From Alcanivorax sp. (lineage in GTDB: Bacteria; Pseudomonadota; Gammaproteobacteria; Pseudomonadales; Alcanivoracaceae): a DNA stretch of 64,000 bases. The notes under the pieces were generated by a model, which was given only the letters and a program-made list of their open reading frames with translations, was not told the origin of the DNA and did no database searches. Positions 41,276 to 51,153 of the stretch are shown one piece after another. Every line of letters begins with the position of its first letter. Within the stretch, counting starts at the first letter, position 1. Made by a program: the position numbers and the translations under genes. The DNA is taken from contig NZ_PBSH01000032.1 in NCBI RefSeq assembly GCF_002726155.1, forward strand, positions 45,279-109,278, in the 5' to 3' direction.

Positions 41276-44056
41276 TCAGTCGCGCTTTTCGTCGTTGGCG
41301 ATCCATGAGTCCGAATCGGTGGCGTCGGGGCGGGTAAAGCGCACCAGCGTTTCGCGCAGCACATTTAATTCCACCGGCTTGGGCAGGTGGGCGTTCATGC
41401 CCGCTGCCAGGCTGCGGTCCTTGTGCTCACGCAGGATATGGGCCGTCAGGGCCACAATGGGGACGGCAGGAAGCGCCTGTTTCTGCTCCTGTGCCCGGAT
41501 CATCCGGGTGGCCTCAAAGCCATCCATTTCCGGCATTTCGCAATCCATCAGGATCAGGTCGTAGCGCGTGCTGCTGGCCAGCTCTAGCGCTTCCTTGCCG
41601 TTGGAGGCGATATCCGCCTTCAGGCCCAATTTGCCCAGCATGCCGCGAATCACCTTCTGGCTCAGGTAATGGTCTTCTGCCACCAGCAGTTTCAGCCCCG
41701 GGTCCGGCTGGTGTTGTGGTCTGCTGTGTTCTGGCATCGACGGATGCCCCAAGCCTAATTCTTCTGCCAGTGCCTGGCGCAGTCGCGGCGCGGAGACGGG
41801 CTTGGACAGCACACGGTGAATGCCCACGTTGCGGGCCTGGGTGGCGGTGGGCGCATTGTTGATGCCGGTGAGCATGACGAGCACGGTGGGGTGCACAATG
41901 ACCGGGTCTTCATGGATGCGGGCAGCCAGCTGCATGCCGTCCATGCCAGGCATGTGGTGATCGAGGACAACGATATCGTAAGGCTCGTTGATATTGGCCT
42001 GGGTGCGCAGGGATGCGAGGGCCTCGCGTGGGTCGTGGCAGGCGGTGACGCGCATGCCCCACGAGAGGGCGTGGTGGCGCAATACCCGGGTTACGGTGCT
42101 GGAGTCGTCCACTACCAACAGGCTACGCCCGGAGAGCGCGGTTGTGTCCACGTTGGAGCTTGGTGTGGGGGCATCTTCGGCCGGTAGTGGCACCACGAAC
42201 CAGTAATGCACCTCCTTATGATCCTGCAGGGTGCCCATGCGCCCACCCAGGGCTTCCACTAATTGTTCGGCAATGGCCAGGCTCAGGTGGCTGCTCTCGT
42301 TTTGCTTCTGGTTGTCCCGCAAGCGTTTGAAGGTTTCCTCGTTCATGGCGCTGCCGGTGAAACCAAAACGAACGCGGTCGGCCTGTCCGGTGGGTTCCAT
42401 GGAAACGTCCACCACCATTTCCCCGGGGTGGCCATGGCGAATCAAGGCCCCCGTCAGGTTGGTGAGAATCTGGCGCAAGCGGCCGGCATCGCCAACCACC
42501 CGGCCCGGCACATTGGTGTGCACATGGGTGATCAGTTCTATCTGCTTTTCTTCCGCCCGTTCCTTGAATAGATCAACGGCTTCCATGACCAGGTCATGAA
42601 TATCCAGTGCGCTGTGGTTGATGTCGGTGCCGCGGGTGGAGAGCTGCGAGTGCTCCAGGACATCGTTGATGATGCGCAGCAGGTTGTCACCGGCGTTTTG
42701 AATAGCGCCGACGCACTCGCGTTGGTTGGGGGTCAGCGGGGTGTCGGCAAGGATCTCCGCCATGCCGAGGATGCCGCTGAGCGGGGTGCGCACATCATGG
42801 CCAATCCGGGACAGGGTTTCCCGGCGTGTGGCATCCACGGTTTCCGCGACGGCCTGTGAGCGCTGTTGTTCGATGTTTAGAAGTGCTTGATGGCGATGGC
42901 TGACCCGCAAGCCGATGCCAAGGGTGACGGCTTCCAGCACGGTGGTTGCCAGCAGCCATTGAGGCAGTTCTGCGCTAGTTTGCAAGATGCCCAGATAGGC
43001 CAGGCAAACCAGCAGGGCAGGGCCGCTGACCAGGACAGTGGTCAGGAAAAATAACCCGCCACCATTCAGTTCCCGATGCCAGCTGGTGTAGCCCAGAACC
43101 AGCAGAATAAATGCGGCCAGGCTGACGGTGGCAAAGCTGAGGCTGGCGGCCAGGGCAATGGGGAGTGCGAGCGTCAGGGGAATGATGGCGAGCGCGCCCC
43201 ACTTGAGCATTAGCGTGATGCGGTGCAGAAGCGGGGCCTTGATGGAAAGATCGAAAAAGGAGCGCGCCACCCCGGTGGCGGAAAACAGCGCGACCATCAT
43301 CATCACGAACAGGGTACGGGGCTGGACGGTGCTGTTCTCGGTGAGCGACAGGGGAAGATAACCGGCCAGCACCAGGCTGATGGTCAGGATGGAGAGAATA
43401 AAGCCGCAATGGTAGAAGTAGGTGCTCCCGCCCCGCATGGCGCCGGCGATCAGGTTGTAGATGGCGAGAATCAGCAGGGCGCCGGCGAGCAGCATGTACA
43501 CGGTGTTGGTGTGGCTCTGTTGTGCCACCTGGGCGTTGATGCCGTTCAGGGTGAGGCCGTAAGTGAGATAGCCCTGGGGCTGGAGCTGCAGGTAAATCAG
43601 CTGTGGTTCACCGGCGGGCAGGTGTAGCCGGTAGCTGGCCTCCCGGCCGGGTATGCGTTGCTCCTGGCTTGCCTGGATGTAATGACCATCGGCGCCGGGC
43701 AGGAATACGCGGGCATTGGGGTTGCCTTTGAGGATCAGTGCGTAGTCCTGTTTATTGCTCAGTTCGTTTTGCAGGGCGACGCGCACCCACCAGGCGCCGG
43801 CGCGAATCCCCAGCCGTTCGATATAGCGTGTGGCGGGTTGGAAATGCCCGGTAACAGGGGGTTGGCTGATGGTGCCAATATCCGCGTTGCCGGAGGCATC
43901 ACGGTAATATTCGGAATAGATGGTGATGCGTGCCTGGTCGGGCTGGCTATGGACGACGAAGGGCGGCGGGATGTCTGCGAAGACCGCATTGGCGCTGGCG
44001 CACAGGGCCAGCACCAGAAGAAAGAATAGAGAGTCAGGCCTGTTCAGCCTCAGCAT
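41276..44056 (-). CDS. RetS-like hybrid sensor kinase with degenerate ATP-binding domain
   Basis: This protein has about 926 residues (941 from the track start). In order it has a signal peptide, a periplasmic 7TMR-DISMED2 sensor domain (about 50-180), seven helices (195-395), a His-kinase dimerisation domain with IGHDVRTPLSG, an HATPase-like domain, and two receivers with VLDHHMPGMDG and LILMDCEMPEMDG. Layout, length and position next to purD, purH and fis match Pseudomonas RetS, a sensor acting on GacS. The HATPase domain lacks key residues: the N-box reads NLTGALIRHG and the G1 and G2 motifs are unrecognisable (FTGSAMNEE, SSHLSLAIAEQ), so autophosphorylation looks unlikely. The start overlaps the upstream gene. 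Confidence 0.85.
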   Translation of the reverse strand: MLRLNRPDSLFFLLVLALCASANAVFADIPPPFVVHSQPDQARITIYSEYYRDASGNADIGTISQPPVTGHFQPATRYIERLGIRAGAWWVRVALQNELSNKQDYALILKGNPNARVFLPGADGHYIQASQEQRIPGREASYRLHLPAGEPQLIYLQLQPQGYLTYGLTLNGINAQVAQQSHTNTVYMLLAGALLILAIYNLIAGAMRGGSTYFYHCGFILSILTISLVLAGYLPLSLTENSTVQPRTLFVMMMVALFSATGVARSFFDLSIKAPLLHRITLMLKWGALAIIPLTLALPIALAASLSFATVSLAAFILLVLGYTSWHRELNGGGLFFLTTVLVSGPALLVCLAYLGILQTSAELPQWLLATTVLEAVTLGIGLRVSHRHQALLNIEQQRSQAVAETVDATRRETLSRIGHDVRTPLSGILGMAEILADTPLTPNQRECVGAIQNAGDNLLRIINDVLEHSQLSTRGTDINHSALDIHDLVMEAVDLFKERAEEKQIELITHVHTNVPGRVVGDAGRLRQILTNLTGALIRHGHPGEMVVDVSMEPTGQADRVRFGFTGSAMNEETFKRLRDNQKQNESSHLSLAIAEQLVEALGGRMGTLQDHKEVHYWFVVPLPAEDAPTPSSNVDTTALSGRSLLVVDDSSTVTRVLRHHALSWGMRVTACHDPREALASLRTQANINEPYDIVVLDHHMPGMDGMQLAARIHEDPVIVHPTVLVMLTGINNAPTATQARNVGIHRVLSKPVSAPRLRQALAEELGLGHPSMPEHSRPQHQPDPGLKLLVAEDHYLSQKVIRGMLGKLGLKADIASNGKEALELASSTRYDLILMDCEMPEMDGFEATRMIRAQEQKQALPAVPIVALTAHILREHKDRSLAAGMNAHLPKPVELNVLRETLVRFTRPDATDSDSWIANDEKRD

Positions 44057-45101
44057 GGGATTCTTCTTTTGCATCCGTCGGTTTTCCCCGGTCAAGCACA
44101 TAGGCGTTCAAGCCTGCTTCGGAGAGGATATAGGCTCCAAGCTCACTACGTCGACCGTCACCGCATACCACGTAGAAAAAATCCTTCTCGAGGTTCTGGA
44201 CTTCACGGCGTAATTCATTGAGCGGCAGGTTGCGAGCACCGGGGGTGCGGTCATGGCGGAATTCCATGGGCAGGCGCACATCCACCAGGATGCAGGCAGT
44301 GTCGGCTTCCAGCACCATGGTGTCCAGCTCATCTTCGGTGACGTGGCGAATGACCGAGTCCTGCAGAATAGCCTGAAAGTCATTTTTACCCAGGCACATC
44401 AGCACACCATCGCTGGTCATGGTGATCGTGGCGTTGCGGGGGCTGTCGCTGATCAGGGCGTCTTCGCCGAAAAAACGGCCGGCAGAAAGGGCAGCCAGGG
44501 TTTCCTGCTTGGCGCCCTTGACGCGGGTGACCATGGCTTTGCCTTGTTTAATCACGAACAGGGTGTCGCCGTCTTCGCCTTCGGTGACAATGGTTTCACC
44601 CAGCTGGACTTCGCGTTCCTCGAATTTCACGAACAGGCTGTGAATCATGGCCGGGGGCACTGCGGAGAACAGTTCCGAGGAAAGCAGTGCGTCCATCCAG
44701 TCCCGCTCATTTTCATCGTCGTCTTCGTCAAGCATGGACTCGGCGGCCTGGGTCCAGGTCATCAGCAGGTCCAGCTTGTTGCGGTCGATGGCGTAGAGCG
44801 TGGTCGTTTCGGCGGTAATGGCGTTGATGGTGTGTTCGGCGTAGTTGTCGATGGCCAGGTAGTTTTCATCGTCGTCGGCGGTGAAATGGCGCACCTGAAA
44901 ACTGGCGTCGGTGAGATCCAGTGCGCCTTCGACTAGAAAGTAGGCCTTGTCGCTGCTTTGGCCGCGCTTGAACAGGAGTCGACCGGGACCAATCTTGATG
45001 ACCTCAATTTGGCCCTGGATTTCATTGCGGTGGGATTCGCTGAGGCAGTCAAAAGGAATGAAATCCTCAAGACGTGACATATCCGCCGTTTGATTCGACA
45101 T
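44034..45101 (-). CDS. Double cyclic-nucleotide-binding and rhodanese domain protein
   Basis: This 355-residue cytoplasmic protein has two cyclic-nucleotide-binding-like folds (about residues 15-125 and 140-245; the second has GETIVTEGEDGDTLFVIKQG and FFGEDALISDSPRNATI) and a C-terminal rhodanese domain (about 255-340) with an active-site loop VVCGDGRRSE carrying a cysteine. There is no helix-turn-helix, so it is not a transcription factor. It overlaps the RetS-like gene and follows purD, so it may provide a ligand- or sulfur-responsive input to that kinase; this is inference. Confidence 0.85.
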   Translation of the reverse strand: MSNQTADMSRLEDFIPFDCLSESHRNEIQGQIEVIKIGPGRLLFKRGQSSDKAYFLVEGALDLTDASFQVRHFTADDDENYLAIDNYAEHTINAITAETTTLYAIDRNKLDLLMTWTQAAESMLDEDDDENERDWMDALLSSELFSAVPPAMIHSLFVKFEEREVQLGETIVTEGEDGDTLFVIKQGKAMVTRVKGAKQETLAALSAGRFFGEDALISDSPRNATITMTSDGVLMCLGKNDFQAILQDSVIRHVTEDELDTMVLEADTACILVDVRLPMEFRHDRTPGARNLPLNELRREVQNLEKDFFYVVCGDGRRSELGAYILSEAGLNAYVLDRGKPTDAKEESHAEAEQA

Positions 45102-45126
45102 GGCAACCCCCGAAGGTGTGTTGGTG

Positions 45127-45148
45127 GGTGAGCCGGGTCCGGCTCACC
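45127..45148. terminator. Perfect hairpin downstream of purD
   Basis: GGTGAGCCGG and CCGGCTCACC form a ten-pair stem with a two-base centre. On the plus strand it is followed by TTTAATTCTT, but the purD transcript runs on the minus strand, where no T run follows, so its terminator role for purD is uncertain. Confidence 0.45.
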
Positions 45149-45171
45149 TTTAATTCTTAGTTGCCTGTACT

Positions 45172-46458
45172 TTATGCTTTTTCGCGGGCCACTGCACGGT
45201 AGCCGATGTCGGAACGGTATTGGGCGTCGCGCCATGTGATCTGCTTCACACCCTCATAGGCGTTGGCTTGAGCTTCGCCCACGGTGTCGCCGACGCCGGT
45301 GACACACAGGACCCGGCCACCACTGGTGACCACCTGGCCATCTTTCTCGGCGGTGCCTGCGTGGAACACTTTCACCGTGTCGGAGTCGGCCTGGTCCAGC
45401 CCTTCGATCACGTCACCCTTGTTGTAGCTGTCCGGGTAACCGCCGGCGGCCATGACCACACCGAGGGTGGGGCGCGGGTCCCACTGGATGTCGGTCTGGT
45501 CCAGTTTGCCGTCCAGTGCGGCCAGGCACAGCTCGGCCAAGTCGGATTGCAGACGCATCAGGATCGGCTGGGTTTCCGGGTCGCCGAAGCGGCAGTTGTA
45601 CTCGATCACCTTGGGGGCGCCCTGGGGGCTGATCATCAGGCCCGCGTACAGGAAGCCGGTGTAGGGCATGCCTTCAGCGGCCATGCCTTCCACGGTGGGG
45701 GTGATGACCTCGTCCATGATGCGCTGGTAGACCGTATCGGTGACCACCGGGGCCGGGGAGTAAGCGCCCATACCGCCGGTGTTGGGGCCGGTGTCGCCGT
45801 CGCCAACGCGTTTGTGATCCTGGCTGGTGGCCATGGGCAATACATTCTTGCCGTCTACCATGACGATAAAGCTGGCTTCTTCGCCTTCCAGAAACTCTTC
45901 CACCACCACCCGGTGGCCAGCATCGCCAAACTTGTTGCCGTCCAGCATGTCGCGGACCGCGTCTTCGGCTTCCTGTAGAGTCATGGCGACGATCACGCCC
46001 TTGCCGGCGGCCAGGCCGTCGGCCTTGATGACGATGGGGGCACCCTGCTCACGGACGTAGGCCAGCGCTTCGTCCATGTCCGTGAAGTTGCCGTAGGCAC
46101 CGGTGGGAATGTTCTGGCGGGCCAGAAAATCCTTGGTGAAGGCTTTGGAGCCCTCCAGCTGCGCGGCCGCCTTGCTGGGGCCAAAGCACTTCAGGCCGTT
46201 TTCCTGAAAGGCATCCACCAGGCCTTCCACCAGTGGCGCTTCCGGGCCGACGATGGTCAGGTCGATGCCGTTGTCCCTGGCGAAGGCCAGCAGGGCCGGC
46301 TGGTCCAGTACATCGATGGCCACGTTTTCCAGCTTGGCTTCACGGGCGGTACCGGCGTTGCCGGGAGCCACGAAAACCGTCTCAACCTGTTCTGCCTGCG
46401 CCACTTTCCAGGCCAGCGCATGCTCGCGGCCACCGCCGCCGATGATGAGTACCTTCAT
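45172..46458 (-). CDS. purD: Phosphoribosylamine-glycine ligase
   Basis: PurD (GARS) joins phosphoribosylamine and glycine with ATP in step two of purine synthesis. The ATG at 46458 starts the canonical [21 protein letters not shown] and yields 428 residues; the track's longer start reads through heptad repeat DNA. ATP-grasp features are visible: [56 protein letters not shown] and [11 protein letters not shown]. It lies downstream of purH on the same strand, the usual purHD pair, separated here by an inverted heptad pair. Confidence 0.97.
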   Translation of the reverse strand: MKVLIIGGGGREHALAWKVAQAEQVETVFVAPGNAGTAREAKLENVAIDVLDQPALLAFARDNGIDLTIVGPEAPLVEGLVDAFQENGLKCFGPSKAAAQLEGSKAFTKDFLARQNIPTGAYGNFTDMDEALAYVREQGAPIVIKADGLAAGKGVIVAMTLQEAEDAVRDMLDGNKFGDAGHRVVVEEFLEGEEASFIVMVDGKNVLPMATSQDHKRVGDGDTGPNTGGMGAYSPAPVVTDTVYQRIMDEVITPTVEGMAAEGMPYTGFLYAGLMISPQGAPKVIEYNCRFGDPETQPILMRLQSDLAELCLAALDGKLDQTDIQWDPRPTLGVVMAAGGYPDSYNKGDVIEGLDQADSDTVKVFHAGTAEKDGQVVTSGGRVLCVTGVGDTVGEAQANAYEGVKQITWRDAQYRSDIGYRAVAREKA

Positions 46459-46480
46459 GATTTCTCTCACTCCGTTCGAG

Positions 46481-46551
46481 TGCATGCACGCACCACGCTT
46501 CACGCTGGCACGCAAAAAGCGTGGTGCGTGTAGCGTGCCGGCGTGTAAGCG
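46481..46551. repeat. Inverted heptad pair between purH and purD
   Basis: Left units ACGCACC, ACGCTTC and ACGCTGG face right units GCGTGGT, GCGTGTA and GCGTGCC after a five-base A-rich loop, so the transcript can fold into a hairpin across the gap. Confidence 0.65.
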
Positions 46552-48120
46552 TTAATGCCTGAAATGACGCATGCCGGTGAAGACCATGGCCATGCCGGCT
46601 TCGTCGGCGGCTTTGATGACTTCTTCGTCGCGGATTGAGCCGCCGGGCTGAATCACGCAGCTGATGCCCACCTTGGCGGCGTTGTCGATGCCGTCGCGGA
46701 AGGGGAAGAAAGCATCGGATGCCATCACCGAGCCTTCCACCTGCAGACCGGCGTGCTCGGCCTTGATGGCGGCGATGCGCGCGGAGTTCACCCGGCTCAT
46801 CTGGCCGGCGCCCACGCCTACCGTCTGACGATTTTTGGCGTAGACGATGGCATTGGATTTGACGAACTTGGCCACTTTCCAGGCGAAGATCAGATCGTGC
46901 ATTTCCGCTTCGGTGGGGGCACGCTTGGTGACCACTTTCAGCTCACCTTCGGTGATCATGCCAAGGTCACGGTCCTGCACCAGCAGGCCGCCGTTGACAC
47001 GTTTGTAGTCCAGTCCGGAAGCCTCTGCGCCCTCCATTTCACCACACACCAGTACCCGCACATTCTTTTTGGCGGCGGTGATGGCCAGCGCTTCTTCTGT
47101 GGCGCTGGGGGCGATGATCACTTCCACAAACTGGCGATCGACGATGGCCTGGGCGGTGGCGGCATCCAGTTCGCGGTTGAAGGCAATGATGCCGCCGAAG
47201 GCGGATTCGGTATCGGTGGCGAAGGCCAGATCATAGGCGGTGGTAATGCCGTCCAGACTGACCGCCACGCCGCAGGGATTGGCGTGCTTGACGATCACGC
47301 AGGCCGGCTTGGTGAAGCCTTTTACGCATTCCAGTGCGGCGTCGGTATCCGCAATGTTGTTGTAGCTCAGTTCCTTGCCCTGCAGCTGTTTCGCGGTGGC
47401 GATGGATGCCGGGGCCGGGTTGCGCTCGGTGTAGAAAGCCGCTTTTTGGTGAGGGTTCTCGCCATAGCGCATGTTCTGGGTTTTTTCGAAGTTCAGGTTA
47501 ATGGTGCGCGGGAAGTCCTGATTGTTCTCACCGACTTTTTTGCCAAAGTAGTTGGCAATGGCGCTGTCATAGGCGGCGGTGTGCTCGAACGCCTTGATGG
47601 CCAGGTCGAAGCGCAGCGTGTCGGACAGGGCGCCGTTGTTGGCGGCCATGTCGTCGAGTACGCGCTGGTAGTCGCTGGCATTGGTGACGATGCCCACGCT
47701 GGCATTATTCTTGGCTGCTGAACGCACCATGGTCGGGCCACCGATATCGATGTTCTCGATGGCGTCTTCCAGGGAGCAATCCGGGTTGGCAACGGTGGCT
47801 TCGAACGGGTACAGGTTAACCACCACCAGATCGATGCGGCTGATATCGTTGTCGGCCATGACCTGTTCATCCTGGCCGCGACGGCCAAGGATGCCGCCGT
47901 GCACTTTCGGATGCAGGGTTTTTACCCGGCCGGCCATCATTTCCGGGAAACCGGTGTAGTCGGAGACTTCGCGTACCGCGATGCCTTCGTCCTGCAGTTT
48001 CTTGTAGGTACCGCCAGTGGAAAGAATTTCCACGCCCTGCCCGGCCAGGGCCTTGGCAAATTCGACGATGCCCGTTTTGTCGGAAACACTGATCAGTGCA
48101 CGTTCAACCGCGTTGCTCAT
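46552..48120 (-). CDS. purH: Bifunctional AICAR transformylase / IMP cyclohydrolase
   Basis: PurH catalyses the last two steps of IMP synthesis. The 522-residue protein has the N-terminal cyclohydrolase domain (about 1-195) beginning [16 protein letters not shown], with the STGGTYKKL and [16 protein letters not shown] regions. The C-terminal transformylase domain shows [20 protein letters not shown] and [11 protein letters not shown]; the final region includes [12 protein letters not shown]. It precedes purD and follows fis by 165 bp that contain heptad DNA and the fis terminator. Confidence 0.97.
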   Translation of the reverse strand: MSNAVERALISVSDKTGIVEFAKALAGQGVEILSTGGTYKKLQDEGIAVREVSDYTGFPEMMAGRVKTLHPKVHGGILGRRGQDEQVMADNDISRIDLVVVNLYPFEATVANPDCSLEDAIENIDIGGPTMVRSAAKNNASVGIVTNASDYQRVLDDMAANNGALSDTLRFDLAIKAFEHTAAYDSAIANYFGKKVGENNQDFPRTINLNFEKTQNMRYGENPHQKAAFYTERNPAPASIATAKQLQGKELSYNNIADTDAALECVKGFTKPACVIVKHANPCGVAVSLDGITTAYDLAFATDTESAFGGIIAFNRELDAATAQAIVDRQFVEVIIAPSATEEALAITAAKKNVRVLVCGEMEGAEASGLDYKRVNGGLLVQDRDLGMITEGELKVVTKRAPTEAEMHDLIFAWKVAKFVKSNAIVYAKNRQTVGVGAGQMSRVNSARIAAIKAEHAGLQVEGSVMASDAFFPFRDGIDNAAKVGISCVIQPGGSIRDEEVIKAADEAGMAMVFTGMRHFRH

Positions 48121-48138
48121 AAGTCACCTTTGGTGATG

Positions 48139-48217
48139 CTTGCACGCTGCCACGTATCAGGCTGGCACGCGCTGGCGTGCGAACAGGATTGGCGTGGGGC
48201 GTGAAGCGTGTTTGCGT
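48139..48217. repeat. Heptad arrays between fis and purH
   Basis: Units such as GCACGCT and GGCACGC on the left, and GCGTGGG, GCGTGAA and GCGTGTT on the right, occupy the purH upstream region. The period is less regular than at other sites. Confidence 0.5.
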
Positions 48218-48231
48218 AAATCGAGTTGACC

Positions 48232-48265
48232 AAAAACAAAAAAAGGGCAGTAGTGTCTACTGCCC
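48232..48265 (-). terminator. Rho-independent terminator of fis
   Basis: On the minus strand GGGCAGTAG, three bases, CTACTGCCC is followed by TTTTTTTG: a nine-pair perfect stem with a T run 20 bp after the fis stop. Confidence 0.92.
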
Positions 48266-48285
48266 CGGTTCTTCCTGGCCCGCTG

Positions 48286-48618
48286 TTACAGCAGGCCGTA
48301 CTGCTTGAGTTTCTTGCGCAAGGTGCCGCGGTTCAGGCCCAGCAGCTCGGCGGCTTTGGTCTGGTTACCACGGGTGTACTCGAGTACTTTCTCAAGCAGG
48401 GGGATTTCCATCTCAGCCAGTACCATCGGGTAGAGCTCGCTCACGGCTTCGCCGTCCAGCTGGTTGAAATAATCGTTTAACGAACGTCGCACACAATTGC
48501 GCAAGGTATCGTGGGTTTCACTGCGCGCAATAGTGAGATGCGGCTGCTTTCGTGCTTCAGCGGTGTTCATTTCAGTAAGTGTCCGTGCAGCGGCTGTGTT
48601 AACTGAAGAAAGGGTCAT
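48286..48618 (-). CDS. fis: DNA-binding protein Fis
   Basis: Fis is a nucleoid-associated homodimer that bends DNA and tunes growth-phase transcription. The C-terminal half is diagnostic: [18 protein letters not shown] and the helix-turn-helix [27 protein letters not shown]. The ATG at 48618 overlaps the dusB stop (ATGA) and gives 110 residues, slightly longer than the 98 of E. coli; an internal ATG would give 94. The dusB-fis pair is the standard arrangement in gammaproteobacteria. A clear terminator follows. Confidence 0.96.
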   Translation of the reverse strand: MTLSSVNTAAARTLTEMNTAEARKQPHLTIARSETHDTLRNCVRRSLNDYFNQLDGEAVSELYPMVLAEMEIPLLEKVLEYTRGNQTKAAELLGLNRGTLRKKLKQYGLL

Positions 48619-49655
48619 GCGGCCAGGGCTCCGTTTTTCTTCCGGGCAGACACCTCGCCATAACGACCGAAACGAACCCGGTCGGTAGTGGCGCTGATCT
48701 GTTGGAAAAACTGCTCGATTGCCACGCATTGGTCGGTGGCATTTTCCAGTGTGTTAAACCCGCGCCGGAAGTCTTCCCCATCGGGCAGGTTCTGTGTGTA
48801 CCAGCCCAAGTGCTTGCGTGCGATACGCACCCCCATGAACTCACCATAAAAATGATGCAGTTCGGACAGGTGCTGCTGCACGCAGTCATGGACTTCCGTT
48901 ACTAACGGCGCTGCGGGCAGCGAGCCGTGCTCGAGGTAATACAGGGTGTCCCGGAAGATCCACGGGTTACCCTGAGCAGCGCGGCCGATCATGATACCAC
49001 CGGCGCCGGTGGATTCCAGTACCCGTTTAGCTTTTTCCGGGCTATCCACGTCTCCGTTAGCCATTACCGGAATATTCACCGCGTCCACCACCTGCTTGAT
49101 GGTGGTGTATTCGGCGTCTCCGTTGAACTTGTCGGCGCGGGTGCGCCCGTGAATGGCGAGGGCCTGGATACCGGCGGCTTCGGCGATGCGGGCAATGGTC
49201 AGGGCATTGCGCTGATCGCGGTCGGGGCCGGTACGGATTTTCAGGGTGACGGGGACATCCACCGCATTGACCACCGCATCCAGGATGCGGGTGACCAGAT
49301 CCGGGTCGGCCAGCAGGGCGGACCCTGCGGCGCGCTTGCACACTTTTTTCGCCGGGCAGCCCATATTGATATCAATGATCTGGGCGCCGTGGTCCACGTT
49401 GGCGCGGGCCGCTTCTGCCAGCATGGTCGGCTCGCCGCCGGCAATCTGCACAGAAATGGGGCCCGGTTCGCCGCTGTGATCCAGCCGTTGGCGAGACTTT
49501 CGAGAGTTCCACAGACGGGTGTCCGAGGTCACCATTTCCGACACCAGCAGGCCGGCCCCCAGGTCCCTGCACAAACGCCGGAAAGGGCGATCCGTGACGC
49601 CGGCCATGGGGGCCAGAATCAGGGAATTGGGCAGGTTATAGGGTCCGATCTGCAT
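48615..49655 (-). CDS. dusB: tRNA-dihydrouridine synthase B
   Basis: DusB is an FMN enzyme that reduces specific uridines of tRNA to dihydrouridine. Starting at the ATG giving [22 protein letters not shown], it has 346 residues; the track adds 25 non-conserved codons. Family motifs are [12 protein letters not shown], the catalytic-Cys region [50 protein letters not shown] and [19 protein letters not shown]. It is upstream of and overlaps fis. Confidence 0.96.
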   Translation of the reverse strand: MQIGPYNLPNSLILAPMAGVTDRPFRRLCRDLGAGLLVSEMVTSDTRLWNSRKSRQRLDHSGEPGPISVQIAGGEPTMLAEAARANVDHGAQIIDINMGCPAKKVCKRAAGSALLADPDLVTRILDAVVNAVDVPVTLKIRTGPDRDQRNALTIARIAEAAGIQALAIHGRTRADKFNGDAEYTTIKQVVDAVNIPVMANGDVDSPEKAKRVLESTGAGGIMIGRAAQGNPWIFRDTLYYLEHGSLPAAPLVTEVHDCVQQHLSELHHFYGEFMGVRIARKHLGWYTQNLPDGEDFRRGFNTLENATDQCVAIEQFFQQISATTDRVRFGRYGEVSARKKNGALAA

Positions 49656-49782
49656 GCGCCGGTTTGGGGTGTCTAAAAGGGGGGACAATGATAGAGATCG
49701 ACGGCCCGGGATGAAAGGGCAGCCTGCCATGAGCTGACGGGCTGCCGATCGATTTCTATTGAATGAGGCGTGCGAGGCGCGT

Positions 49783-50985
49783 TTAGCGCTGACTGACCTG
49801 GTCGCGGGGCTGTGGTGCCGGCAACAGGCGCAGGTTGTAGTTCACTGCCTTGTCGCCCGGGTCCACAATTTCCAGCGAGATATGCAGCGGGGTGCGTGTG
49901 GGCATGGTCTCCATGCCGAGCAGATCCCCTTGCAGGTATTCCTGTGGGGTGAAGCGTCGGCTGGCTACGGGGCCGCCATTGAGGGCGCTGAAGCTCAGTT
50001 CCAGTTCCGGGAAGGGCTGGGGGTACTTGGCTTCATTGAACAGGATAGCGTCCACAATCAGGGCGTTGGCGTAATTCGGGTGGCTGCGTACCACCAGATT
50101 GGCGCCACGTAGCTGGGTGATGTCTGAGCGGCTGGGCAGGTGGCAGCCGAGCACATCACAGGCCTGCTGATACAGGGGGCGCCATTGCGGGCTACGGGCC
50201 AGGTCATTGAAATTGAAGAAGGCGTATTGGCCGACCAGCACGACCAGGGCAATAACCGAAAGGGAGGTCCACTTGAGCATGCCGCCCCAGTCCCGGCGCT
50301 GGCGGAAATGGTTGTCACGTTCACGCACTGGCTTGCCGATGGGGACGGGCTCTTCATAGAGGTCATCGCCAAACAGGTCCAATCCACCGAACAGGCTGTC
50401 ATCGTCGTCCTCGGGCTCTGCCGGTCGGGATTGTTTTGGCGCTGGAGTGTCTGTTGTTTTGCGCACTGCCGGCTGCTCAGGGGCTGAGTGGCTGGCGGGA
50501 GCGGGCGTGGTTGTTTCGCCGGGGGTGGGCTCGGCGGGGTCGTCGTCTTCCAGCTCCTGCAGCAGGGCTTCGGCCCAGGATTCGTCGGCATTTTCATGGT
50601 GGCTGGCCCGGCCGGCGCCATGCATGTCGGCGAAGTCTTCGCCCAGCCCACCAGCGGGGTCATCTGCATCCAGGTTCATGAACGAGTCGCTTAACTCCAT
50701 GCCCTGAATGCTCAGGCCATCGGCGTCAGCGCCGTCATCGTCGCCAAATTTCTGCTCGTCCCCGGAAGAGGCTGCGTCACTGTGGGTGCCGTCCAGCGCG
50801 CCGGCCCAGCGATCCTGCGGGGCGGCTTGTTGCGGTGCCGGGGGGTCAACCAGGTAATCATTGGCCTGGAATATCTGCAGGCAAGAGCCACACCGTACTG
50901 CACCGCGTGCCTGTTTCAGGTGTTCATCGGTAATCTTGAACTGGGCTGCACAGTGGGGGCAGCGCGTCTTGTATTGGGTGGCCAT
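49783..50985 (-). CDS. Zinc-ribbon DUF3426 membrane protein
   Basis: This 400-residue protein starts with a zinc-ribbon (MJ0042 type) module, CPHCAAQFKITDEHLKQA...CGSC, followed by about 180 residues of acidic and Pro/Ala-rich low-complexity sequence, one transmembrane helix (SLSVIALVVLVGQYAFF, about residue 235) and a C-terminal DUF3426 domain (LRGANLVVRSHPNYANALIVDAI, QPFPELELSFSAL, FTPQEYLQGD). The ATG at 50985 is preferred to the track start, which lies in heptad DNA. It is consistently found between prmA and dusB in relatives; its function is unknown. Confidence 0.9.
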   Translation of the reverse strand: MATQYKTRCPHCAAQFKITDEHLKQARGAVRCGSCLQIFQANDYLVDPPAPQQAAPQDRWAGALDGTHSDAASSGDEQKFGDDDGADADGLSIQGMELSDSFMNLDADDPAGGLGEDFADMHGAGRASHHENADESWAEALLQELEDDDPAEPTPGETTTPAPASHSAPEQPAVRKTTDTPAPKQSRPAEPEDDDDSLFGGLDLFGDDLYEEPVPIGKPVRERDNHFRQRRDWGGMLKWTSLSVIALVVLVGQYAFFNFNDLARSPQWRPLYQQACDVLGCHLPSRSDITQLRGANLVVRSHPNYANALIVDAILFNEAKYPQPFPELELSFSALNGGPVASRRFTPQEYLQGDLLGMETMPTRTPLHISLEIVDPGDKAVNYNLRLLPAPQPRDQVSQR

Positions 50986-51013
50986 GGCTTTCGCCTGAAT
51001 TGTTATTGGACGA

Positions 51014-51040
51014 GATGCAACATGCTGCACGCGACAGGCT
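51014..51040. repeat. Heptad array between prmA and the DUF3426 gene
   Basis: Units ATGCAAC, ATGCTGC and ACGCGAC follow each other just upstream of the DUF3426 gene start. Confidence 0.5.
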
Positions 51041-51153
51041 TTCACACAACCCCGGAATCCCTACAGTGCGTGCAGATGGGTCAGGTATGTTTTACAGAAA
51101 AACCGGGACAGGCCGCAAGGACCTGTCACTCAGTTTTCCCTGAATCTGTGGAT

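Noticed and set aside
46459-46515. Upstream start for PurD used in the ORF track
   Set aside because: The extra 19 codons are heptad-repeat DNA and are not conserved; the internal ATG gives the canonical [14 protein letters not shown] start.
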